Positions 6,701 through 11,522 of a DNA stretch of 11,522 nt are shown here, piece by piece. The position numbers and the translations under genes are program-made. Every line of letters begins with the position of its first letter. Position 1 is the stretch's first letter. The DNA is from Paracoccaceae bacterium (GTDB lineage: Bacteria > Pseudomonadota > Alphaproteobacteria > Rhodobacterales > Rhodobacteraceae): assembly GCA_027080755.1 (NCBI GenBank), contig JALWQC010000443.1, positions 1-11,522 on the forward strand, given 5' to 3'. Below the pieces are notes generated by a model. It saw only the letters and a list, made by a program, of their open reading frames with translations, did not search any database and was not told the DNA's origin.

Positions 6701-9412
6701 GCCTATTGGTCGGCGCCGGAACAGATGCGGGGCGGGCTGAATGTGCTGAACTACTACCTTGGCGCGCGCATTACCCGCTGGGATGACGAGACCGTCGATG
6801 AGGACAGGGCAAGCGACTACAGCTTTTTGCATGACGGGCTGGCGATGCACAGCAGCCTGCAATCTGTTGGTGCGCGCACGCTGGAATTCCGCCTTCCCGA
6901 AACCGCACCGGTTGTCGGGGCCGTGTTCCAGTTGCGCAGCGCAGAGCCGCGCGAGGATTGGGCTGCGGGTTATGCGCTTGCGGTGTCCGGCGATGGCAGC
7001 GATTGGCAAACTGTGGCCGAAGGGCGCTTGAATACGGGCATGGCGCCGCAGTATGTGCCCTTTGCAGAACCGGTGCAGGCCAAATTTCTGCGGCTTCGGG
7101 TGCCGGGCTGTCAGGCGGATCCCGACTGTAGCCGCTTTTTCCTGCCCGAAGTGCAGCTGATCGCCAAACCGGGCTGGACCATGCCTGGGCCGCTCAATAT
7201 CGCCAACCCCGATCTGGGCGGGCATGTGGTTTATGCCACGGACAGCTTTAGCGGATCGTGGAACGTGGATCTGCTGGATTCGGACAGGGGCGTGCATAAT
7301 TTCCGGGAACGCGATGAGCGTTGGCCCGATACGGTGGATGCTGTCATTGCCTTCGAACAGGACCGTGCCGCGCAGGTTTCCCGCATTCTCTGGCGTAATG
7401 CCGAGGCACGCACACCCTCCTTCCCCTTTGCGACGGTGTATGTGTCAACGGATACCCCGAACGGGCCGTGGCAACAGGCTGGTGTTCTGCCCGCACCGGC
7501 CGAGGGGGCGCTGCAAAGCGTGCTGGATCTGGAAACGCCGGTCTGGGCGCGCTATGTCCGGCTGTCTTTTCCGCGGGGCGAGGATACCCTTTATGGTCCG
7601 GACATGATCGAGATATTCGAAGCCCCTCCGGCCCTTCCGGTCCTTGGGCTATGGGAAGATGACAGCCCCCTTGGCCCGTTTGAATACAGTCGGGATATTG
7701 CCCCGCACGCCGCACCGGCCCCGATCGGGGGGGCGACGCGGGAAACGGCGAAACCGCTGCCGATGGACAGGGGGATTGCGTCCTCGGTCCTGATTGAACG
7801 CAATGCGGACTGGTGGACAATCACGGTGCCCGAGGGGCAGCCCCACCAGCTGACGCTCGATTTCGGGCAGGATGCCGGCCGACCCGAATATGTCTGGCAG
7901 GTTGAAGATAGCGAAGGCAACCCCGTGCCCTTTACGCCGGATGAAAGCGGGCGTGAAAATGTTTTTGTCAGCGTGCTGGCTGGCGGGGTCTATACCCTGA
8001 ATATCCACGAGCCGCCCCGCTCTGTCGTGATCACATGGGATACGTCGGGCAGTGTGTCCGACTATATTCCGAAAACGCTGGAGGCCGTGCGGATCTGGTC
8101 GAAATCCTTGCAACCGGGTCGGGACAGCCTGCAGCTGTTGCCCTTCGGAAGTGATGCGCTGCTGATGGAAAACTGGGCCGACACCCCCGACGATGTTCTG
8201 CCCTATCTTGCCGATCTGCCTGCCGACGGGTCCAGTGATTCCGAAACGGCGATGATGGTGGCGTCCAAAGCGCTGCAAGCCCGGGATGGCGCGCGCGGGA
8301 TTGTGATTATCACCGACGCCGAGACCTCTATGGTGGCGGATATGTGGCCCGAGGCCCTGGCCGCCATGCCACGGGTGGTCGCCATGTCCATCGATTCAAG
8401 CGAGCGCGAGAATACCAACATCATGATGGACTGGGCCAACATAAACGGCGGGGTATTCCATCGGGTTGTGGGTGTTATGGGGCTGGCGGACGGTATGGAT
8501 ATGGCCGCCGCGCTGTTCCGCGCCCCCAAACCCTATACCCTGCACGCCAGCCTGGATGTGGTGGCAGAGCCCGAGGGCGAAGGCTCCCTGACCATCTCGG
8601 CCCTTGTGCCGACGCCTGAAGCCGGCGAAGAACCGGCCGCTACCGGCGGGATAGAGGTTATCCTCGATGCTTCCGGTTCCATGCTGAAACGGATGGGTAA
8701 CGGTGAGCGGCGGATAAAGGTGGCCCACAGCGCGCTGGAGGCTCTGGTGAAAAACAGCCTGCCCGAAGGGACGCCCTTTGCGTTTCGGGCTTTCGGGCTG
8801 CAAAAGGATGCCTGCCTGTCGGAACTGGTGCTGCCGCTCGGCCCGCTTGATCGCAGGGTGGCGGCGCAGGCGATCAAGGATGTGCCGGCAATCAATCTGG
8901 CCAAAACCGCCATCGCCAAAAGCCTGCTGGCCGCGCGCGAGGATCTGGCAAACGCAAGCGAACCGCGCGTCGTGGTTCTGGTCACCGATGGCGAGGAAAC
9001 CTGTGACGGTGATGTCGGGCAGGCGATCGAAACCCTGCGCTCTGGCGGTTTCGATGTGCGGATCAACATCGTCGGCTTTGCCATTGACGACGCGGAGCTG
9101 GCCGATACCTTCGCTGCCTGGGCCAAACAGGGCGGCGGCGCCTATTTCGAGGCCCGTCAGGCCGACGCCCTTGCCGATGCTGTTGCCCGTGCCATTGCGC
9201 CGCGTTTCAACGTGACACGCATTTACTACGACGGCACGGAAGAACCCCTGATGAACATCGGGGCCGGTGAAACGGTAACGGTTCCGGCCGGACGTTTGCG
9301 GATCACACCGGCCACGGCGGCCGTCGGCGAACCCATCCTGCTGGAAGTGCGCGACAGCGACAAGATCACGGTGGGCTATAACCCGTCCAGTGGCCTGAGC
9401 GGTCCGCAATAG
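3770..9412 (+). CDS. Giant modular secreted protein: tandem PPC-like modules, NEW3-like, two discoidin-like and two VWA domains
   Basis: An 1880-residue protein. ATG 3770 overlaps the preceding TGA by one base (TGATG), indicating translational coupling; it is preferred to GTG 3767 only by one codon. Residues 1-20 are a signal peptide ending VLA|QT. Two PPC-like beta regions (~40-130 and ~142-228) precede five clearer PPC-type modules starting with E-P/L/S-N/D motifs at E233, E359, E467, E584 and E702. A linker rich in proline (~825-845) leads to a NEW3-like domain (~870-965, VVVTLTNTGDTDITG), then two F5/8 type C (discoidin)-like domains (~975-1132 and ~1143-1285), and a further PPC-like module from E1325. 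Two VWA domains follow: the first with MIDAS D1424-TSGS, T1493, D1516; the second with D1633-ASGS, T1713, D1740. The tail (~1795-1880) is beta-rich with no LPxTG or membrane anchor. Such domains bind ligands, glycans or surfaces, so an adhesive or binding role outside the cytoplasm is likely. No enzymatic domain is visible. Confidence 0.9.
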   Translation: MKRILAALWLVLAGFTPVLAQTDPDSLAVINAAQSLPETSEQAMYWLEVSETGLYDIRLDKPGLLHLYVFDTEDGRFGGDQPRLLLQDGGRYSVPVLQDVLLPAGSRYLLLAKPAVSAALTISATEIPGPALEPQDETPLPAGDSWQQLYRIGDRVYLSFADGITDPVHIRVIGEPRAEVSATLDYMHIHGDLFPMVLPAEATLDIFTSVQAGPEPLVLLQMSPDDSGLDEREPNADSENGEAQEYVTGTDFRGVLLAGRDEDVLQFQLEDRETLTLTAQSPLEWAQYTAVLEKNTGDDWITLAERGADRGALRFSQMVLGEGTYRLTLVRRDDDVIKPVPYTVSSQPVPPPPAGFEQEPNDTFEAAYPLPQTLALRGVLSEENRDFIGFDIPRDGHLWRLFAVRGVNRMILRDRDGDEIMEEHGDSGQLLLDSLSLGYGHYVAELRGTGKYALKLLDLGPVPEGYEAELNDRAEDGLRIAFGNTYKGSFLNPDDSDFFVFRLDATTPVEISLTAPDDQFMRVKLRQDGRVWDGQAEIPRGQTYTYAANLPAGDYALELSGSYEGGRGTYALGIDRVAQVSTHEPDSRPETLRAMPLNGDVQGRVGMIDSLDLWHVALPEGSGQFMIGCAADSVLTWRMLSYTDGESLVYGREAPEVLSYSPEMGGALQLKIEGDSTQDQSYDCNLRFAPDQALEPVIMAKESDTPLPVQPGTRVRGWLADDRDRDVLAVNYPDGMAGGFVCRDAAGGDLYGYDGVEYASGFEVGDDPFANGVQVFRGRSDRNPEIRLSGKSDLDFPFAYTCDFYTLADMPTLRDAGPLAPFTALETKAAENDEDPPVVLPPLLQPGRPDWIPAFDSNTTLPLAFDLTGFETPLATYTRSGQQLDVVVTLTNTGDTDITGQVSAKMLAEGWRVALPVQDLTLAGGESRDIPVALQAPPMLSPSLKPALAVTFDNDDGASGAVFDVPLALDAPARNPFAYWSAPEQMRGGLNVLNYYLGARITRWDDETVDEDRASDYSFLHDGLAMHSSLQSVGARTLEFRLPETAPVVGAVFQLRSAEPREDWAAGYALAVSGDGSDWQTVAEGRLNTGMAPQYVPFAEPVQAKFLRLRVPGCQADPDCSRFFLPEVQLIAKPGWTMPGPLNIANPDLGGHVVYATDSFSGSWNVDLLDSDRGVHNFRERDERWPDTVDAVIAFEQDRAAQVSRILWRNAEARTPSFPFATVYVSTDTPNGPWQQAGVLPAPAEGALQSVLDLETPVWARYVRLSFPRGEDTLYGPDMIEIFEAPPALPVLGLWEDDSPLGPFEYSRDIAPHAAPAPIGGATRETAKPLPMDRGIASSVLIERNADWWTITVPEGQPHQLTLDFGQDAGRPEYVWQVEDSEGNPVPFTPDESGRENVFVSVLAGGVYTLNIHEPPRSVVITWDTSGSVSDYIPKTLEAVRIWSKSLQPGRDSLQLLPFGSDALLMENWADTPDDVLPYLADLPADGSSDSETAMMVASKALQARDGARGIVIITDAETSMVADMWPEALAAMPRVVAMSIDSSERENTNIMMDWANINGGVFHRVVGVMGLADGMDMAAALFRAPKPYTLHASLDVVAEPEGEGSLTISALVPTPEAGEEPAATGGIEVILDASGSMLKRMGNGERRIKVAHSALEALVKNSLPEGTPFAFRAFGLQKDACLSELVLPLGPLDRRVAAQAIKDVPAINLAKTAIAKSLLAAREDLANASEPRVVVLVTDGEETCDGDVGQAIETLRSGGFDVRINIVGFAIDDAELADTFAAWAKQGGGAYFEARQADALADAVARAIAPRFNVTRIYYDGTEEPLMNIGAGETVTVPAGRLRITPATAAVGEPILLEVRDSDKITVGYNPSSGLSGPQ
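4466..6180 (+). repeat. Five tandem diverged PPC-like modules at protein level within the giant secreted protein
   Basis: Each unit opens with an acidic E-P/L-N-D type signature (EPNADSE, EPNDTFEAA, ELNDRAEDG, EPDSRPETL, ESDTPLPV) followed about 20-30 residues later by a G-x-(L/V) strand and a D-x-D/F segment (GVLLAGRDEDVLQF, GVLSEENRDFIGF, GSFLNPDDSDFFVF, GRVGMIDSLDLW, GWLADDRDRDVLAV). Start-to-start spacing is 126, 108, 117 and 118 residues. This matches the bacterial pre-peptidase C-terminal domain pattern. DNA identity between units is low, so they are old duplications rather than a recent expansion. Confidence 0.7.
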
Positions 9413-9427
9413 GGCAAGCGGCTTGCC
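9413..9427 (+). promoter_or_regulatory. Stem-loop immediately after the giant gene
   Basis: GGCAAG (9413-9418) and CTTGCC (9422-9427) form a perfect 6-bp stem around CGG, starting on the first base after the TAG stop. There is no T-tract after it (ATATTCCC follows), so it is not a classical intrinsic terminator. It could stabilise the 3' end, attenuate readthrough into paaX, or form part of a protein-binding site with the palindrome 2 bp further on. Confidence 0.5.
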
Positions 9428-9429
9428 AT

Positions 9430-9445
9430 ATTCCCGCGCGGGAAT
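9430..9445. promoter_or_regulatory. 16-bp perfect palindrome 12 bp upstream of paaX, candidate operator
   Basis: ATTCCCGCGCGGGAAT is identical to its own reverse complement and lies 12 bp before the paaX ATG. PaaX-family repressors bind palindromic sites at paa promoters, and many such regulators repress themselves, so this is a plausible autoregulatory operator. The DNA symmetry is directly seen; PaaX binding is inference. As RNA it could also form a 6-bp stem with a GCGC loop close to the ribosome binding region. Confidence 0.5.
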
Positions 9446-9457
9446 TACAAACGGGCG

Positions 9458-10324
9458 ATGGATAGAATTTCGCCTGAAATCGATGCGCTTGTCCGCCGTC
9501 TGCATGCCCGCGGGCGGCTGCGGGTGTGGTCTATTATTATCTCCGTCTTCGGGGATTCCATCCAGCCGCACGGGGGGACGGTCTCGGCCAGTACCCTCGG
9601 GGCGATTCTGGACGGGCTGAACATAGAACCGGGCGCGATGCGGTCCGCCCTGTCCCGTCTGGGAAAAGAGGGCTGGATAGAACGTCACAAGATCGGGCGC
9701 ACCAGTCAGTATTCTCTGACGAACAAGGGGCTTCGGGCCTTTTTGCCTGCGGCGCAGCGGATTTATTCCCCCAAAGGGCCGCAGGGGCCGGATCTCTGGA
9801 CGCTGGCCACGATCGGCAGCTACGCGACCGGCGACAGGGCGGGATTGCAGGCGGATTTGCTGAACGCCGGATTTCTGGATCTGGGGCGGGGGGCGTTTCT
9901 TTTTGCCGGGGATGCGCCCGATGCCACGCCCGGGCTTTCGCAATGTCTGGTGTTGAAGGGGCAGATGGCGAATATTCCCGACAGGGTCAAAACCACCTTT
10001 GCGCCGGACGCGGAAAAAACCGCCTATCAGGATATTCTCGCCGGTTTTGCCCCGTTGCAATCGGTGCTGGCAGACGGCGCCGCTATCACCCCCGAACAGG
10101 CGATTGTGGCGCGGACCATGCTTATCCACGACTGGCGGCGGGTTGTGCTGCATTCTGCCGGACTGCCGCCGGAGTTTTACCCCGAGGACTGGCCCGCCGA
10201 ATCCTGCCGCGCCTTTGTTGCGGAGCTATACAAAACACTGACCCCCGCCGCCGAGGATTGGCTGGCCGCCACAGCAGAGCTGACCACCTTCCCCGCGCCC
10301 GAGGTTTTGCGCCGGTTTTCCTAG
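9458..10324 (+). CDS. paaX: Phenylacetic acid degradation transcriptional repressor PaaX
   Basis: A 288-residue cytoplasmic regulator. In characterised systems PaaX represses the paa catabolic genes and is released by phenylacetyl-CoA. The N-terminal ~95 residues hold the winged helix-turn-helix, with the characteristic GAMRSALSRLGKEGWIERHK segment followed by the wing GRTSQYSLTNKG. The central and C-terminal PaaX domains follow, including the conserved MLIHDWRRVVL...LPPEFYPEDWPAESCR segment near residues 223-250. The length is slightly shorter than E. coli PaaX (about 316) but complete. ATG 9458 is the first possible start in frame after a non-coding stretch, with only a weak ACGGG ribosome site. 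It is co-directional with the secreted pair, 45 bp downstream, and sits behind a palindrome that may be its operator. Its TAG stop shares bases with the stop of the convergent comM. Confidence 0.95.
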   Translation: MDRISPEIDALVRRLHARGRLRVWSIIISVFGDSIQPHGGTVSASTLGAILDGLNIEPGAMRSALSRLGKEGWIERHKIGRTSQYSLTNKGLRAFLPAAQRIYSPKGPQGPDLWTLATIGSYATGDRAGLQADLLNAGFLDLGRGAFLFAGDAPDATPGLSQCLVLKGQMANIPDRVKTTFAPDAEKTAYQDILAGFAPLQSVLADGAAITPEQAIVARTMLIHDWRRVVLHSAGLPPEFYPEDWPAESCRAFVAELYKTLTPAAEDWLAATAELTTFPAPEVLRRFS

Positions 10325-11522
10325 CCCACCGTGGAAAAGCGATAGCTTGCCGCCTCGGCAATGTGTTTTTTCTGCACGGTTTCTTCCCCTTCCAGATCGG
10401 CGATCGTGCGGGAAACCCGTAGCAACCGGTAATAGCCCCGCGCGCTTAGCCGGAATTTTTCGGCAATGGCGGTCAGGGCTGCCGCTCCTTCGGGGGTGGG
10501 GGTGGCAACCTCGTTCAACAATTCGCCCTCGGCATCGGAATTGGTGCTGACCCCGTTGAAATCCGCAAACCGTTGGCGCTGGATTTCCCGCGCGGCAGCA
10601 ACACGGGCCGCGATTTGGCGCGATCCTTCCCCGGCCGGAGAAAGCGACAGTTCCGAAATGCGGATCGGCGGGACGTCCACCTTCAGATCGAAACGATCCA
10701 TCAACGGGCCGGAAATCCGCCCCAGATAATCCGCCCCGCATAGCGGCACACGGGCACAGGCGCGCGCGGGGTCGGTCATATATCCGCATTTGCAGGGGTT
10801 GGCGGCCGCTACCAGCATGAATTTACAGGGATAGCGCACATGGGCATTGGCCCGTGCCACGACCACATCACCGGTTTCAACCGGCTGACGCAGGGTTTCC
10901 AGAACCGTGCGGCTGAATTCGGGGAATTCGTCCATGAACAGCACCCCGTTATGCGCCAGCGAAATTTCCCCCGGTTTGGCGTTGCGCCCGCCCCCGACAA
11001 TCGCCGCCATAGAGGCCGTGTGATGCGGGGTGCGAAACGGCCGGTCGCGGGATATTCCACCCTCATCCAGCAGGCCGGCCAGCGAATGGATCATAGAGGT
11101 TTCGAGCGCCTCGGACGGGTCCAGCGGCGGCAGGATGCCCGGCAGGCGTGCGGCCAGCATGGATTTCCCCGCACCCGGTTCTCCGACCATGAAAAAATGG
11201 TGCCGGCCGGCGGCGGCGATTTCCATGGCACGCTTGGCCTTTTCCTGTCCCCTGACGTCCAGCAGGTCGCGGAAGGTGTCGGAGGTTTTTACCTCGCCCG
11301 GTTCGGCGGCGGGCAGGATGGCGCGGCCGTTGAAGTGGTTCATCATCGCCAGCAGGCTTTCGGGGGCGATGACCTGCACGGCGCCGACCCAGGCGGCCTC
11401 GGCCCCGCAAGAGGACGGGCAGATCAGGCCAAGGTTTTCCTCTGCCGCTTTCAGGGCTGCGGGCAGCGCACCGGCAACCGCCACCAGCGAGCCGTCCAGC
11501 GACAATTCCCCCAGACACAGGT
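10321..11522 (-). CDS. comM: YifB/ComM family Mg-chelatase-like AAA+ ATPase, N-terminus beyond the window
   Basis: The minus-strand frame remains open to the right edge (first residues LCLGELSLDGSL), so the start lies outside. About 400 residues are visible, and the family is about 500, so roughly 105-110 N-terminal residues are missing. The end of the N-terminal Lon-protease-like fold is followed by an AAA+ ATPase core: Walker A GEPGAGKS (11161-11184), Walker B GVLFMDEF (10924-10947) and the arginine segment GPLMDRFD. A four-cysteine cluster (ANPCKCGY...ACARVPLCGADY, 10738-10794) fits a zinc site. The C-terminal Mg-chelatase-like domain contains LSARGYYRLLRVSRTIADLEG. ComM in naturally transformable bacteria is a hexameric helicase that promotes branch migration during integration of incoming DNA. 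Here it is a housekeeping-type neighbour converging on paaX. Any leftover start inside the window (TTG 11505) is internal, not genuine. Confidence 0.95.
   Translation of the reverse strand, partial: LCLGELSLDGSLVAVAGALPAALKAAEENLGLICPSSCGAEAAWVGAVQVIAPESLLAMMNHFNGRAILPAAEPGEVKTSDTFRDLLDVRGQEKAKRAMEIAAAGRHHFFMVGEPGAGKSMLAARLPGILPPLDPSEALETSMIHSLAGLLDEGGISRDRPFRTPHHTASMAAIVGGGRNAKPGEISLAHNGVLFMDEFPEFSRTVLETLRQPVETGDVVVARANAHVRYPCKFMLVAAANPCKCGYMTDPARACARVPLCGADYLGRISGPLMDRFDLKVDVPPIRISELSLSPAGEGSRQIAARVAAAREIQRQRFADFNGVSTNSDAEGELLNEVATPTPEGAAALTAIAEKFRLSARGYYRLLRVSRTIADLEGEETVQKKHIAEAASYRFSTVG

Noticed and set aside
1584..9412. Secreted pair as a recent mobile-element insertion
   Set aside because: No transposase, integrase, tRNA, target-site duplication or flanking repeat is visible, and base composition does not change sharply from the neighbours; I see no direct sign of recent transfer.
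7964..9412. Tandem VWA domains as the Mg-chelatase ChlI/ChlD or MoxR-VWA type
   Set aside because: Although a Mg-chelatase-like ATPase (comM) is near, it is on the opposite strand and separated by paaX, and the VWA protein is exported, so a MoxR/chelatase partnership is not supported.
8396..10153. 585-codon open frame on the minus strand spanning the end of the giant gene and most of paaX
   Set aside because: It is antisense to two well-supported proteins, its translation is rich in Arg/Gly/Gln with no recognisable domain, and long antisense frames are common in GC-rich codon-biased genes.
9526..10422. 298-codon plus-strand frame overlapping paaX in another frame and running into comM
   Set aside because: The paaX frame carries the conserved winged helix and PaaX domains; this one has no motif and would overlap comM antisense.

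Overview
The window reads as a chromosomal segment of a GC-rich alphaproteobacterium, most likely a member of the Rhodobacterales. That is inferred from codon use, the phenylacetate (paa) genes and a comM/yifB neighbour; no marker gene such as an rRNA is present to confirm it. Five genes fill almost the whole window. There are no RNA genes, insertion sequences, CRISPR arrays or long non-coding stretches. The longest gap is the roughly 100 bp between paaZ and the next gene.

Layout: (1) positions 1-1481, the 3' three-quarters of paaZ, the fused aldehyde dehydrogenase/enoyl-CoA hydratase that opens the ring in phenylacetyl-CoA catabolism. It is closed by a strong intrinsic terminator. (2) 1584-3770 and 3770-9412, two tightly coupled genes (TGATG overlap) encoding exported proteins. 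The first, 728 aa, has a transglutaminase-like fold region without a catalytic cysteine. The second, 1880 aa, is a modular protein: tandem PPC-like beta modules, a NEW3-like domain, two discoidin (F5/8 type C)-like domains, a further PPC-like module and two von Willebrand factor A domains with complete MIDAS motifs. (3) 9458-10324, paaX, the repressor of phenylacetate catabolism, preceded by two perfect inverted repeats packed into 45 bp. (4) 10321-11522 on the minus strand, the C-terminal part of comM/yifB, a Mg-chelatase-type AAA+ ATPase. Its stop codon overlaps that of paaX in a shared CTAG.

How the parts fit: paaZ and paaX belong to the same catabolic pathway but are separated by a 7.8-kb pair of large secreted proteins with no obvious metabolic role. 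This pair is the most interesting content. It looks like a two-component extracytoplasmic system, with a large adhesive or binding protein carrying two metal-dependent adhesion sites and a co-translated cysteine-poor partner. It is insulated from paaZ by a terminator whose 3' arm can also pair with the leader just upstream of the pair's first start codon. I cannot assign a biochemical function to the pair from sequence alone.
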